This document shows, piece by piece, positions 1-9,433 of a stretch of DNA of 64,000 nt (within the stretch, counting starts at the first letter, position 1; the number at the start of each line of letters is the position of its first letter). The stretch is from Nitrospirae bacterium GWF2_44_13 (GTDB taxonomy: Bacteria > Nitrospirota > Thermodesulfovibrionia > Thermodesulfovibrionales > UBA1546), in assembly GCA_001805105.1 (NCBI GenBank), contig MHEE01000007.1:48671-112670 (forward strand), given 5' to 3'. The notes below the pieces were generated by a model that had not been told where the DNA came from, ran no database searches, and was given only the letters and a program-made list of their open reading frames with translations. The translations under genes were made by a program, and so were the position numbers.

Positions 1-314
1 GGCCCCGCAATAACAGGTATTTTTTTGCCTCCGATAACTTTCCCTTTGACTTTTATTATCGTGTTCTGCGACTTGAAATCCCTGCTTGCAAGTTTATACG
101 GCTTGAGGATTCTCACCACATCCTCAACGCCTTTCATAACCCGAACAGCATTTTCTTCTTCTTCTGTTATACGTGATGTGTCGCCTATTACGCCTATGAC
201 TGTTTTTTCCGTGCCTCTTGAGATAGTTGCCTTAAGCCCTTTGGCTTCAAGTTTTTTGAGCAGATTGTCGATATTTTTTTCAGTAGCTTTCCGGTTTAAA
301 ACTATTATGTCCAT
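1..314 (-). CDS. aroF: DAHP synthase, N-terminal part (runs off the window edge)
   Basis: 3-Deoxy-D-arabino-heptulosonate 7-phosphate synthase catalyses the first step of the shikimate pathway. The visible 104 residues begin MDIIVLNRKATEKNID, form the ferredoxin-like regulatory domain of class I-beta enzymes and reach KKIPVIAG, where the TIM barrel starts. The ATG at 314 follows a GGAGG site at 5-nt spacing. It is the third gene of pheA-hisC-aroF, transcribed leftwards. The catalytic barrel lies outside the window, so completeness cannot be judged. Confidence 0.85.
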   Translation of the reverse strand, partial: MDIIVLNRKATEKNIDNLLKKLEAKGLKATISRGTEKTVIGVIGDTSRITEEEENAVRVMKGVEDVVRILKPYKLASRDFKSQNTIIKVKGKVIGGKKIPVIAG

Positions 315-323
315 TTATTCCTC

Positions 324-351
324 CAGACTCTCAACTCTTAACTTTTAACTC
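324..351. repeat. Heptamer repeat (TTAACTC type) at hisC 3' end
   Basis: Four consecutive 7-nt units (CAGACTC, TCAACTC, TTAACTT, TTAACTC) straddle the hisC stop and supply its last residues. The same motif recurs at the argG 3' end and between pilN and pilO. Confidence 0.7.
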
Positions 352-1410
352 TTTCAAAGCTTTTATAAATCGCTTGTTCTCCTCAGGCAGGCCTATGGTC
401 ACCCGTATTGCATCAGGCCCCATGGGCCTGACAATAACGCCGGCATGAAGAAGGTTTTTATAAATATTCATTGAATCGGCAACAGGCATATAGATGAAAT
501 TTGCCTCTGTGGGCACATGCCTTATTCCGAGTGAAGAAAGTTCTTTGTAGAGATATTTTTTGCCTGTGTTGTTTATCTCCTTTGATTTTTTGATGTGGCC
601 TTTGTCCTTTAAGGCCTCTATGGCGGTTTTTTGCGCAACGGAGTTTGTGTTAAACGGCGGCCGCACCTTGTTCATCTCGGTAATTATTTCCTGAGGCGCA
701 ATGCCGTAGCCGATCCTGAGTCCTGCAAGCCCGTAAATTTTGGAGAAGGTCCTAAGGATTAATATATTCCTGCATGCCCTGAAGTGTTTAAAGCTGTCTG
801 CATATCCGGCATTCATAACATATTCATAGTATGCCTCATCAACAACTACAAGTATGCCGTCCCTGATATTTATCATCAGCCTGTCAAATTCTTCCTTTGT
901 ATTCATTGTGCCTGTCGGATTATTCGGATTTGCTATAAACAGCATCTTTGTCTTTGGCGTCACAGCATTCAGCATTGCGTCCAGGTCATGCTTGTAATCT
1001 CTGAGCGGCGACTGAATTGCCTTTCCTCCTGCTGCCTGCACAGCCATAGAGTAAACAACGAAAGAAGGATGCGCCATAACAGCCTCATCACCCGGAGCCA
1101 AGAAGGTCCTGGCCGCGATGTCAATAAGCTCGTTTGAGCCGTTTCCGAGTATAATCTCTTCAGGTTTGACAGAGAGTTTTTTTGCCAGCGCAGTTTTGAG
1201 GTAATAGCCGCTTCCATCAGGGTATCTGTTCAGTGTTTTTTTTAATCCGGCTGTTATGGCCCTGACAGCCGCGGGAGAAGGGCCTATCGGGTTTTCATTT
1301 GAGGCAAGCTTTACCGGGTTTTTTATTTCGAGTTCCCTTTCAAGTTCTTCTATGGGTTTGCCGGGCATGTAAGGACTGAGCGCACTGATATGTTCCGGAG
1401 CCTTTATCAC
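331..1410 (-). CDS. hisC: Histidinol-phosphate/aromatic aminotransferase, PLP-dependent
   Basis: Class II aminotransferase of the HisC family, 359 aa, close to the usual length. Visible marks are SNENPIGPS near residue 38, the NPNNPTG motif and the PLP-lysine motif RTFSKIYGLAGLRIGYG. HisC enzymes make histidinol phosphate, and many also transaminate aromatic 2-oxo acids. Its position between pheA and aroF suggests use in phenylalanine or tyrosine synthesis, which is an inference. The start is GTG at 1410, sharing one base with the pheA stop codon, so the two are translationally coupled. The last residues (ELKVKS) are encoded by a heptamer repeat. Confidence 0.88.
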   Translation of the reverse strand: MIKAPEHISALSPYMPGKPIEELERELEIKNPVKLASNENPIGPSPAAVRAITAGLKKTLNRYPDGSGYYLKTALAKKLSVKPEEIILGNGSNELIDIAARTFLAPGDEAVMAHPSFVVYSMAVQAAGGKAIQSPLRDYKHDLDAMLNAVTPKTKMLFIANPNNPTGTMNTKEEFDRLMINIRDGILVVVDEAYYEYVMNAGYADSFKHFRACRNILILRTFSKIYGLAGLRIGYGIAPQEIITEMNKVRPPFNTNSVAQKTAIEALKDKGHIKKSKEINNTGKKYLYKELSSLGIRHVPTEANFIYMPVADSMNIYKNLLHAGVIVRPMGPDAIRVTIGLPEENKRFIKALKELKVKS

Positions 1411-2480
1411 TACTGGCCACCATGCGGATAAGAGCCGAGGAATTTGAGATAGAGGCAGCCGTCTTTTATATTCTCTATGGCTTTTTTGACTTTTTTATCC
1501 TCTATATGCCCTTCCATGTCCACAAAGAATATGTATTCCCAGGCCTTTCTTCTGGAAGGCCTTGATTCCAGTTTCGTAAGATTTATCTTCGCCTTCTTAA
1601 TGGGCTGAAGGATATCGTAAAGGGCGCCGGGTTTATCCTTAATAGAGAACATAATTGACGTCTTGTCTTTTCCTGTTTTCGGGGCGATGTTTTTTGAGAT
1701 TATAAGGAACCGTGTGTAGTTGTGCTTATTGTCTTCTATGTTTCGCTCCACAAAATTAAGGCTGTATATCTTTGCGGCAAGTTCGCTTGCAATTGCGGCT
1801 GATGACTGGTCTTTTGATGCAAGCTCTGCGGCTTTGGCCGTGCTTGTAGCTTCAACTATCTCTACATTAGGAAGGTTTCTTTCAAGCCAGCCCCGGCACT
1901 GCGCTGTCGGCTGCGGGTGCGAATATATTTTTTTAATGTTTTTTTTGCTGCCTGTCAAAGAAAGCAGATTATGCGATATCTCAAGCATAACCTCGGCTGT
2001 TATCCTGAGGTCATAATCCATGAACATATCAAGGGTGTAACTCACAACTCCTTCCGTGGAGTTTTCTATCGGCACAACCCCGAATTCCGCTTTCCCTGAT
2101 TCCACTGCTTCAAACACGCTTTTTATGCTTTCAACAGGCACAAAGCCGGCTGAAGAGCCGAAATGCCTTATTGCCGCAAGGTGCGTGAATGTGGCAACAG
2201 GGCCAAAATAAGCTATCTTTAGAGGTTCTTCAAGCGATAAAGAGGCTGAGAGTATCTCTCTGTAAATGGACTTCAGCGCATCATTGGGAAAAGGCCCTTT
2301 ATTCAGGGATGTCAGCCTTTCAAGTATCTGCCGCTCACGTTCAGGCGAGTAAAACTTTGACTTGGTATTGCGTTTTATATTTGCAATATCAAGGACAATC
2401 CGCGACCGTTTATTGAGAAGTTTAAGTGTCTCTTCGTCAATAGCATCAATCTCATTTCTTAGCTTTTCAATCTCTCCCAT
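1410..2480 (-). CDS. pheA: Bifunctional chorismate mutase/prephenate dehydratase (P-protein)
   Basis: Converts chorismate through prephenate to phenylpyruvate. The 356 residues show an AroQ chorismate mutase domain (about 1-85, starting MGEIEKLRNEIDAIDEETL), a prephenate dehydratase domain (about 88-265, with IAYFGPVATFTHLAA and the TRF catalytic motif in NYTRFLII) and a C-terminal ACT domain (about 270-350, with ESRPSRRKAWEY, the usual phenylalanine-binding region). Feedback control by phenylalanine is therefore expected from the family. It is the first gene of pheA-hisC-aroF and follows a good promoter at 2516-2544. Confidence 0.95.
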   Translation of the reverse strand: MGEIEKLRNEIDAIDEETLKLLNKRSRIVLDIANIKRNTKSKFYSPERERQILERLTSLNKGPFPNDALKSIYREILSASLSLEEPLKIAYFGPVATFTHLAAIRHFGSSAGFVPVESIKSVFEAVESGKAEFGVVPIENSTEGVVSYTLDMFMDYDLRITAEVMLEISHNLLSLTGSKKNIKKIYSHPQPTAQCRGWLERNLPNVEIVEATSTAKAAELASKDQSSAAIASELAAKIYSLNFVERNIEDNKHNYTRFLIISKNIAPKTGKDKTSIMFSIKDKPGALYDILQPIKKAKINLTKLESRPSRRKAWEYIFFVDMEGHIEDKKVKKAIENIKDGCLYLKFLGSYPHGGQ

Positions 2481-2515
2481 AAGTCTCCCGCTGAAAATCG
2501 CTCTTAATACGAGTA

Positions 2516-2544
2516 ATTCTACTCATTTTTTCTTATTTTTTCAA
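2516..2544 (-). promoter_or_regulatory. Sigma-70-type promoter for pheA-hisC-aroF
   Basis: On the minus strand TTGAAA (2544-2539) and TAGAAT (2521-2516) are separated by 17 nt and lie 36 nt upstream of the pheA ATG. No attenuator was recognised. Confidence 0.55.
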
Positions 2545-2608
2545 GAGTTAGAATTTGAGGTGAATTTGAGGACAGTGGGACGGGTATCAGAAAATTAAGC
2601 AGAAAAGG

Positions 2609-5600
2609 CTAAACTCTATTTTTAAACTCTCTTCCCTTCCACAGCATATAGATCGCGGGATAGATAACCAATTCCAGAATTGTTGAAGTAATAACTCCGC
2701 CCACCATTGGGGCCGCAATGCGTTTCATAACATCTGCGCCTGTTCCGTGGCTGAACATTATCGGGATAAGGCCCGCAAGTATTACGCTCACAGTCATTAT
2801 CTTCGGACGGATTCTTTTCACTGCGCCGTACATTACTGCTTCTTTTAAATCAACAATGGAATTCAGCTTCCCTTCTTTTTTCCATCTTTCATACGCAAGC
2901 TCAAGATACAGGAGCATCACAACGCCTGTCTCGGCGTCAAGCCCTGCGAGCGCTATTATGCCCACCCATACCGCAATGCTCATGTTGTAATTTAAAAAAT
3001 AAAGAAGCCAGAATGAGCCTACCAATGAAAATGGCACTGCAAGGAGAACAATGAACGTCTTTGTGACTGACTTTGTGTTCAGGTATATAAGCACAAAGAT
3101 TATCAGCGCTGTGAGAGGGATGACAATCTTAAGCCTTTCATGTGTTTTTACGAGGTGCTCGTATTCACCGCTCCATTCAATGCGGTAGCCTTCGGGGATT
3201 TTCATAGAGGCAACTTTCTTTTTCGCCTCGTTGACATAACCTCCGATATCCCTTCCCGTAAAATCTATATACACATAGGCTGTCAAAAGCCCTTCTTCAC
3301 TCTTTATCTGTGTGGGGCCTTTTACAATCTTTATGTCAACAAGCTCTCCGAGAGGAACCTGAAGTGTTTTCATGGATACGGGCTGCACTGCTCTCATACC
3401 TGACTGACCGGCGGATGCTGAAGGCTGATTCATAACAGGCACGAGAACCCTTTTGAGTTTTTCAATGTCATTTCTCAATTCCCTTGAATAGCGGACATTT
3501 ACAGGATAGCGTTCCCTGCCTTCAACAGTAATTGTCAGGTTCATGCCTCCGACCGCAGTCTGCACTACTTCCTGAATGTCATCAACACTTATCCCGTATC
3601 TTGCGGCTTCTGCGCGTTTAATAATAAAGTCCAGGAAATAGCCTGTTGTCACTCTTTCCGCATAGACGCTTCTTGTGCCCGGAATATCTTTAATGATGTT
3701 TTCTAACTCCAGTCCAAGTTTCTCTATTTCCTCAAGCTTTGGGCCTAAAACCTTGATTCCTACAGGCGTTCTTATGCCTGTAGAAAGCATGTCAATGCGG
3801 GCTTTTATCGGCATAGTAAAACCACCCTCAACGCCAGGCAAATTTACAGCATCTAATAATTCATTTTTAATAGTTTCAATTGTCATGCCTTTTCGCCATT
3901 CTTTTTCGGGTTTAAGATTAACAACTGTTTCGAACATCTCAAGCGGTGCAGGGTCTGTTGCCGTCTCCGCGCGGCCCGCCTTTCCGAATACCTGTGCAAC
4001 TTCCGGGATTTTCTTCAGGAGCTTGTCCTGTATTTGAAGTGTTCTGGAAACCTCAGAAATAGAAGCAGCAGGCACAGTCGTTGGCATATATAAAAGCGCA
4101 CCTTCGTTTAGAGGAGGCATGAATTCCGAGCCGAGTTTTATAGGCAAATCAAGTGTGATGTCAAAGAGTGACAATAAGCCAGGTAATATGAATATAATAA
4201 AAGTAATAACCATGATAAGTGTAGTTAGAACAATTACCCCCTTCTTGAATCTTAATGCAAACTTTGCAATCGGTTCATATATCTTATGAAGCACAATACT
4301 CACGGGATTCTTATCCTCAGGACGAATTTTCCCCCTTATAAAAAGCGTCATCAACACAGGCGTCAACGTAATCGCAAGGAAAGATGAGAAAAGCATTGCA
4401 AAGGTCTTTGTGTATGCTAATGGTTTAAATAATCTTCCTGCCTGCGCCTGAAGCGTAAATACAGGCAAAAATCCTACGGTAATTACAAGCAGCGCAAAGA
4501 AGAGGGAAGGGCCGACCTCCTTCGCTGCATCAATAATCACTTCCACCCTGCTGCCATGCCTGCCGTGCGCTTCCCAGTCTTCAAGTTTTTTATGTGCATT
4601 CTCTACCATTATTATTGAGGCGTCCACCATTGCGCCGATTGCAATTGCAATGCCGCTTAAGCTCATGATATTTGAAGTGACGCCGAGATAATACATGCAT
4701 ATAAAGGAGATGATGATTGCAATAGGCAATGTTAGTATGACAACGAGCGCGCTTGGAAGATGGAATAAAAATACTATGCATACGACGCTGACTGCTATGG
4801 AGAGCTTTATTATCTCTTCTTTGAGTGTGTCAATGGAGCGGTGTATGAGGTCGCTTCTGTCATAGGTTGTGATAATTTTCATTCCCTTCGGAAGGCTCGG
4901 CTCAATATCATTTTTTATCTTCTCTTTTACCCTGTCTATGACACTGAGGACATTCTCGCCGAATCTTATAACTACAATGCCTCCTGCCACCTCGCCTTTT
5001 CCGTCAAGCTCTGCAAGCCCCCTTCGTATCTCAGGCCCGAGCTGTATATTCGCAATGTCTCTCAGGAATACAGGCGTTCCCGCGCCGCCTGTGCCAATAG
5101 GAATATTTTTGAGGTCGTCAAGCGTTTTGATATAACCTCTTCCTCTTACCATATATTCAATGCCTGAAAATTCAAGCACTCTTCCTTCCACGTCCTTATT
5201 GCTTTTCCTGATTGCATCCATAACTGTGGTTATCGGAAGGTTATAAGCAAGAAGCTTATTAGGGTCTATTGTTACCTGGTACTGCTTTACGAACCCGCCA
5301 ATGCTTGCAACCTGAGAGACGCCCTGCACGCTCTCAAGGGCAAGTTTTATGTTGTAATCCTGTACAGAACGGAGTTCGGAGAGGTCGTGCCTGCCTGTCT
5401 CGTCAACTACAGCATAAGAGAATCCCCATCCCACGCTTGTTGCATCAGGCCCGAGCACAGGGTTGACATCAGAAGGGATTTTATTTTTTACTGACTGAAG
5501 GTATTCAAGAACCCTGCTTCGCGCCCAGTAGATATCCGTGCCTTCTTCAAAAATCACATAAATAAACGAGCTTCCAAGATAAGAAAAACCTCTTACAACC

Positions 5601-5839
5601 TGAACCTTTGGCGCTGCAAGGAGTGTTGATGTTATCGGATAAGTTATCTGATCTTCAACGAGGTCAGGACTTCTTCCCGGCCATTCTGTATAGATGATAA
5701 CCTGAGTGTCGCTGAGGTCAGGTATTGCATCCAATGGAGTATTCTTAAGCGCCCAGTATCCCCATGCTGCGAGGAAAAATACCAACAGAAAGACGATGAA
5801 TTTGTTTCTTGCGCTGAGTTCTATTATTTTAGCAATCAT
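2609..5839 (-). CDS. cusA: Cu(I)/Ag(I) efflux RND pump, inner-membrane subunit
   Basis: Heavy-metal RND transporter of 1076 aa, the normal length, that drives periplasmic or cytoplasmic Cu(I)/Ag(I) out through a tripartite channel using the proton gradient. The N-terminus has the CusA block NTPLDAIPDLSDTQVIIYTE. The three methionines that bind metal in Escherichia coli CusA are all present in context: LLYMP, PLEMFET and RIDMLSTGI. This separates it from zinc/cobalt CzcA relatives. It is the last gene of the operon, downstream of cusC and cusB, separated from cusB by a heptamer palindrome. Confidence 0.93.
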   Translation of the reverse strand: MIAKIIELSARNKFIVFLLVFFLAAWGYWALKNTPLDAIPDLSDTQVIIYTEWPGRSPDLVEDQITYPITSTLLAAPKVQVVRGFSYLGSSFIYVIFEEGTDIYWARSRVLEYLQSVKNKIPSDVNPVLGPDATSVGWGFSYAVVDETGRHDLSELRSVQDYNIKLALESVQGVSQVASIGGFVKQYQVTIDPNKLLAYNLPITTVMDAIRKSNKDVEGRVLEFSGIEYMVRGRGYIKTLDDLKNIPIGTGGAGTPVFLRDIANIQLGPEIRRGLAELDGKGEVAGGIVVIRFGENVLSVIDRVKEKIKNDIEPSLPKGMKIITTYDRSDLIHRSIDTLKEEIIKLSIAVSVVCIVFLFHLPSALVVILTLPIAIIISFICMYYLGVTSNIMSLSGIAIAIGAMVDASIIMVENAHKKLEDWEAHGRHGSRVEVIIDAAKEVGPSLFFALLVITVGFLPVFTLQAQAGRLFKPLAYTKTFAMLFSSFLAITLTPVLMTLFIRGKIRPEDKNPVSIVLHKIYEPIAKFALRFKKGVIVLTTLIMVITFIIFILPGLLSLFDITLDLPIKLGSEFMPPLNEGALLYMPTTVPAASISEVSRTLQIQDKLLKKIPEVAQVFGKAGRAETATDPAPLEMFETVVNLKPEKEWRKGMTIETIKNELLDAVNLPGVEGGFTMPIKARIDMLSTGIRTPVGIKVLGPKLEEIEKLGLELENIIKDIPGTRSVYAERVTTGYFLDFIIKRAEAARYGISVDDIQEVVQTAVGGMNLTITVEGRERYPVNVRYSRELRNDIEKLKRVLVPVMNQPSASAGQSGMRAVQPVSMKTLQVPLGELVDIKIVKGPTQIKSEEGLLTAYVYIDFTGRDIGGYVNEAKKKVASMKIPEGYRIEWSGEYEHLVKTHERLKIVIPLTALIIFVLIYLNTKSVTKTFIVLLAVPFSLVGSFWLLYFLNYNMSIAVWVGIIALAGLDAETGVVMLLYLELAYERWKKEGKLNSIVDLKEAVMYGAVKRIRPKIMTVSVILAGLIPIMFSHGTGADVMKRIAAPMVGGVITSTILELVIYPAIYMLWKGREFKNRV

Positions 5840-5850
5840 GATTTATAAAT

Positions 5851-5937
5851 GATGCACGATTCACGATGCATGATTCATGATTCATGATATTTTTCTTGCA
5901 TCCTATATCTTGTATCCTGCATCTTGCATCTTGTATC
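5851..5937. repeat. Heptamer palindrome, family A copy 1
   Basis: The left arm has five 7-nt units of form GATNCAY (GATGCAC, GATTCAC, GATGCAT, GATTCAT, GATTCAT). After a short spacer the right arm has six units of form YTGNATC or CTATATC. The arms are roughly inverse complements, so it can fold as a long hairpin. It fills the cusB-cusA gap. Confidence 0.85.
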
Positions 5938-5940
5938 ATT

Positions 5941-7173
5941 TCAGTGCTTATGCCCGCCAAGCGGCTTTATCCCTTTTAACTGCGCCTCAGAGTCAATCAG
6001 AAAGTTGCCTGATGACGCCACTTTCTCTCCTGCCTTTATTCCTTTGAGAACTTCTACCATTCCCTCTGCCTTAAGCCCTAACATAACCTCTCTTGGTTCA
6101 AAATATCCTTCACCCTTGTCCACATAAACTATCTGCCGTATCCCGGTATCAATCACAGCGCTTTCAGGGATAGCGAGCTTATTCCCCAAATTGATTTTTA
6201 CCTCCACATTGGTGAACATCTGCGGTTTAAGCTGTCCTCCGGGGTTTGCTATTGTGAATCTTATTTTTGCTGTTCTTGTGTCGCCTGCAAGAGCAGGATA
6301 AATATAGTCAATGGTTGATGAAAATTCCCTGCCCGGGAAATAACTCAGGCTGATTTTTGCTGTCTGTCCTGTTTTCATTAAATGCACTTCATATTCATAT
6401 ATATCCGACACTATCCAGACCGTTGACAGGTCGGCGATATCAAAGAGCCTTTCTCCGGGCATGACGCGCATTCCCTGCAGAGCCGTCTTCTGCACAACAT
6501 AGCCGCTTGCAGGGCTGAATATGGTTAATGTCCTTATCGGTTTTCCTGTCTCTTCAATTTTTTTAATCTGGGCGTCACTTATATCCCATAACCTAAGCCT
6601 CTGCTTTGCCGCTTCAGTTATTGCTTCAGCATCCTTTGAAAGCATTTTGCCTACAGCGCTGTCTTTGTCTGCGCCCTGTTTTGTCCACTTGAGCACGTTT
6701 AAAAATTCCTGCTGTGTTGCGACAAGCTCAGGGCTGTAAATCTCCGCCAGCGGCTCGCCTTTTTTGACATACTTTCCTGTGTAATTAACATGGAGTTTCT
6801 CAATCCAGCCTTCGAATTTTGTATTGACAGTCGCAATCCTTCTTTCATCGTATTCAATACGGCCCACGGTTCTGATAATTTTCTGCAGCGGCTTTACAGA
6901 CGCCACAACTGTTTTTACGCCTATCAACTGCTGCTTGTCTAAATGTATCTCCACTGTTGGAGTCTCCTCTGTCTGCTCTTTCTGCTGTGTTTCAACCTGA
7001 GCCTGAGGCTCTTTACTTTCTGAGGTATGCCCCTGATGTGCCGGAGCAGACGTTTGCGTAGATGCCTGAGGTTTGCTTTTTGCAGGGCTTTTCAGGAACT
7101 CCGGCTTTAAGAGATAGAATATTAATCCCGCTGTCAAAATCAGCCCGATGATTATGAGATTTCTTTTTTTCAT
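5941..7173 (-). CDS. cusB: Copper efflux periplasmic adaptor (HlyD/CusB family)
   Basis: Membrane-fusion subunit of 410 aa that links CusA to the outer-membrane channel and is known in the family to bind and pass Cu(I). It has an N-terminal membrane anchor (MKKRNLIIIGLILTAGLIFY), then a Gln/Glu/His-rich linker of about 60 residues, then the lipoyl and beta-barrel hairpin region (VNTKFEGWIEKLHVNYTGK) and the CusB-type sequence IFSPASGYVVQKTA. Its start overlaps the stop of the upstream outer-membrane gene by 4 nt, which indicates translational coupling. Confidence 0.92.
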   Translation of the reverse strand: MKKRNLIIIGLILTAGLIFYLLKPEFLKSPAKSKPQASTQTSAPAHQGHTSESKEPQAQVETQQKEQTEETPTVEIHLDKQQLIGVKTVVASVKPLQKIIRTVGRIEYDERRIATVNTKFEGWIEKLHVNYTGKYVKKGEPLAEIYSPELVATQQEFLNVLKWTKQGADKDSAVGKMLSKDAEAITEAAKQRLRLWDISDAQIKKIEETGKPIRTLTIFSPASGYVVQKTALQGMRVMPGERLFDIADLSTVWIVSDIYEYEVHLMKTGQTAKISLSYFPGREFSSTIDYIYPALAGDTRTAKIRFTIANPGGQLKPQMFTNVEVKINLGNKLAIPESAVIDTGIRQIVYVDKGEGYFEPREVMLGLKAEGMVEVLKGIKAGEKVASSGNFLIDSEAQLKGIKPLGGHKH

Positions 7174-8573
7174 TTTTCTTTTTCTCCCTGAATGACGCTC
7201 GCCTCAATTTTATTCTGAAGAGCAGGGCGTACTGAGTGCTGATTGTCCGCCCCGGCGGATCCGCCAGAGGCTGGACTGACTGCCGTTATAGCCTCAAGCC
7301 GTGCAACTGCCTTTTCCATTTCTATGAACTGCCCCCAGTATAAAAGCTCATAGTCAATGAGTGATTTAAGCCTTGTTATGACGGTTATTGCCTCGACTTT
7401 TCCGGTTACATATCCTGAAATTGCGAGTTCAAAATCCTGATATGCCTTGGGTATAAGGCCATTCCTGTACAGCTCCGTTAATTTTTCTGCCGTCTTAATC
7501 ATAGAGTAGTTTTCTCTTATATTGGAAGACAGCATTAGCTTAACCGCCTCAAGTTCGTGCTTTGCCTCTGAGAGGGCCGACTCAGCCTCAAGCACAGCCA
7601 TCTTTTGTTTTGTTTTATAAAAAATAGGTATATTGATTGTCGTTGTGAGGCTCCACATGTCTTTAAACTCTCCCCTCCGCTCAAAGACGGAGCCGGCAAT
7701 GGTGAAATCAGGATAATACTCTTTCTCAGCCATGTTAACCTTTGCCTTTGCCGCGGCTATCATCTTTGCTCTTGATTTTATCAATGGAGAATTTGAGTGC
7801 GACATCTTAATAAGCTCGTCAATATTATAGATGTATGAGGCATGGGCAGGCTCAACCGGCATTCCGAGAGGAGAATTGACATCTCTTCCAACAGCCGTGT
7901 TCAGCATTGCCTCTATTGATTGCAGTTTTTGCTTCAGCATTTCCTCTTTTTCAAGGAGCATGTATTTCTCTGTCTGAGCCATTAATACTTCCTGCTGCGG
8001 CGCCATGCCTGATGAATATCTTGCAATGGCAGCGTCTTCTATCCTTGAAAAAAGTATGGCCTTGTCGCGTATAAGGCCGATATTTTTATGGGTAAGGAAC
8101 AGGTCGTAGTAAAGTTCTTTTATCCTTGCTATTGTTGCGAGTTTTGCAAGCTCATACAATGCCTTCAGGCTTTCGGAATCTCTTGTTGCCATTTCTTCTT
8201 TTAATGAGAGTTTTCCCGGGAACAGGAATGTCTGCGACGCAGAATACATCCATTGGGCATCAGGGGATTTCCCATAGTTAAACCTATCGTATCCTTCATT
8301 CTGATAACCGAACATAAACATCGGGTCGGGAAGGCTTCCTGCCTGAGGTATCTTATATTTCGAGGTGGATACCTTTAATCCGGATACAATTAGGTCTTGA
8401 TTATTCTTCAGCGCCTCGTCTATCAGGGGCTGAAGTTTCAGTTCCTCGGCAAGGGCACTGCTAGCGAACAGCAACAACGATGCAAGATACAAGATGCATG
8501 ATACACGATATTTTTTTTGTCTGAATCCTGAATCCTGCATCCTGTATTCTGATTTTTTAGTGTGCGTCCACAT
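7170..8573 (-). CDS. cusC: Outer-membrane efflux protein (TolC/CusC family)
   Basis: TolC-like channel subunit, about 460 aa, with two long coiled-coil repeats typical of the outer membrane efflux protein domain. Its place directly before cusB and cusA makes it the exit duct of this pump. The N-terminus is odd: a heptamer palindrome (8479-8552) lies inside the coding region and supplies residues before and within the signal-peptide hydrophobic core (YRVSCILYLASLLLF). The start is uncertain: 8573 overlaps the upstream gene by 17 nt, while the in-frame ATG at 8540 avoids overlap. Neither has a strong ribosome site. Confidence 0.88.
   Translation of the reverse strand: MWTHTKKSEYRMQDSGFRQKKYRVSCILYLASLLLFASSALAEELKLQPLIDEALKNNQDLIVSGLKVSTSKYKIPQAGSLPDPMFMFGYQNEGYDRFNYGKSPDAQWMYSASQTFLFPGKLSLKEEMATRDSESLKALYELAKLATIARIKELYYDLFLTHKNIGLIRDKAILFSRIEDAAIARYSSGMAPQQEVLMAQTEKYMLLEKEEMLKQKLQSIEAMLNTAVGRDVNSPLGMPVEPAHASYIYNIDELIKMSHSNSPLIKSRAKMIAAAKAKVNMAEKEYYPDFTIAGSVFERRGEFKDMWSLTTTINIPIFYKTKQKMAVLEAESALSEAKHELEAVKLMLSSNIRENYSMIKTAEKLTELYRNGLIPKAYQDFELAISGYVTGKVEAITVITRLKSLIDYELLYWGQFIEMEKAVARLEAITAVSPASGGSAGADNQHSVRPALQNKIEASVIQGEKEK
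8479..8552. repeat. Heptamer palindrome, family A copy 2, inside cusC
   Basis: The left arm reads GATGCAA, GATACAA, GATGCAT, GATACAC. The right arm reads CTGAATC, CTGAATC, CTGCATC, CTGTATT. The element is translated as part of the CusC signal peptide. Confidence 0.85.
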
Positions 8574-8946
8574 TGAATTTTACCGTTGTTGTCTTTCCGC
8601 CGCGGGTTATCTTTACGGCAACATTCCATGCGCCTGACATTGAAAGGTTCATCTTTGCCTTATACTCATAACCTTTGAGTTCTGCGTCTGCCTTATAGTT
8701 CATTGCAGGCATCCCAGGCATCGCCGGCATGGAATATTCAATCCTCACCTTTGCATCTGTCATATATTTGCCTGATGCATCTTTTATTTCTATTTCGATA
8801 TTGTTATCACCGACAACAGGAGGGTTTTTGTCGATTTTTATCTCTACATCGTATTCCCCTGCCTTTTTCTTTACCTCATAGTCCTTTGCATACGCGATTC
8901 CTGCTATTAAGAGCAGTATTATCGTTAATACAGTTAATCTTTTCAT
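8557..8946 (-). CDS. YtkA-like secreted protein in the copper operon
   Basis: A 129-aa exported protein with a clear signal peptide (MKRLTVLTIILLLIAGIAYA) and one Ig-like beta-sandwich of the YtkA/FixH type. The motif SMPAMPGMPAMNYKA is the usual methionine-rich signature of this family and could touch Cu(I). Proteins of this kind are common beside CusABC pumps, and a periplasmic accessory role in metal handling is inferred. A ribosome site (GGAGG) precedes the ATG at 8946. The 3' end overlaps the longest cusC reading by 17 nt. Confidence 0.8.
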   Translation of the reverse strand: MKRLTVLTIILLLIAGIAYAKDYEVKKKAGEYDVEIKIDKNPPVVGDNNIEIEIKDASGKYMTDAKVRIEYSMPAMPGMPAMNYKADAELKGYEYKAKMNLSMSGAWNVAVKITRGGKTTTVKFNVDAH

Positions 8947-8971
8947 TTTTTTCCTCCTTTTTGACTTTTAT

Positions 8972-9421
8972 TTAATGGTTATGATGGTGCTGATGATTTT
9001 CATGACCTGAATGTCCTTTGCTTTCTGCTTTTTCCATTTTCTCAATATATTTCTCCGGGTTCTTCTTGAACTCTTCAACGCACCCAGGGCAGCAGAAGCT
9101 GTAGATTTTGCCTTTATATTCGTATGTTTGTTTCATCTTTTCATCAATCTTGTCGCCGCTTACCGGACATATTTTATTCCCAACCACTTCTGCCATATCT
9201 TCCATTGGTTTGTCGGACATTTTCACCTTCGTATCCTGCTTGTCTGACATAGCTTTTTCTTTTGCATTATCATTCTGTTTATCATGCTGGTTTCCATCAG
9301 ACTTGTCGTCTCCCATTTTACCGCCCATCATTCCGCCCATCATAGCATCTGAAAGTACGGGATAACTCACCAGAAAACCGACCACCAGAATGCTTAAAAA
9401 TATACCAGATATCCTTTTCAC
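8972..9421 (-). CDS. Exported YHS-domain metal-binding protein, His/Met-rich
   Basis: A 149-aa protein with a signal peptide, a Met/Gly segment ([11 protein letters not shown]), a charged Asp/Lys linker, then a YHS domain (about 82-130) with the metal ligands [12 protein letters not shown] and [18 protein letters not shown]. It ends in a His-rich tail ([10 protein letters not shown]). YHS domains bind transition metals in copper-handling proteins, so a periplasmic copper chaperone or sponge is likely. It starts with GTG at 9421, 12 nt after the stop of the upstream selenoprotein gene, with GGAGG between them. Confidence 0.82.
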   Translation of the reverse strand: MKRISGIFLSILVVGFLVSYPVLSDAMMGGMMGGKMGDDKSDGNQHDKQNDNAKEKAMSDKQDTKVKMSDKPMEDMAEVVGNKICPVSGDKIDEKMKQTYEYKGKIYSFCCPGCVEEFKKNPEKYIEKMEKAESKGHSGHENHQHHHNH

Positions 9422-9433
9422 TATTCAACCCTC

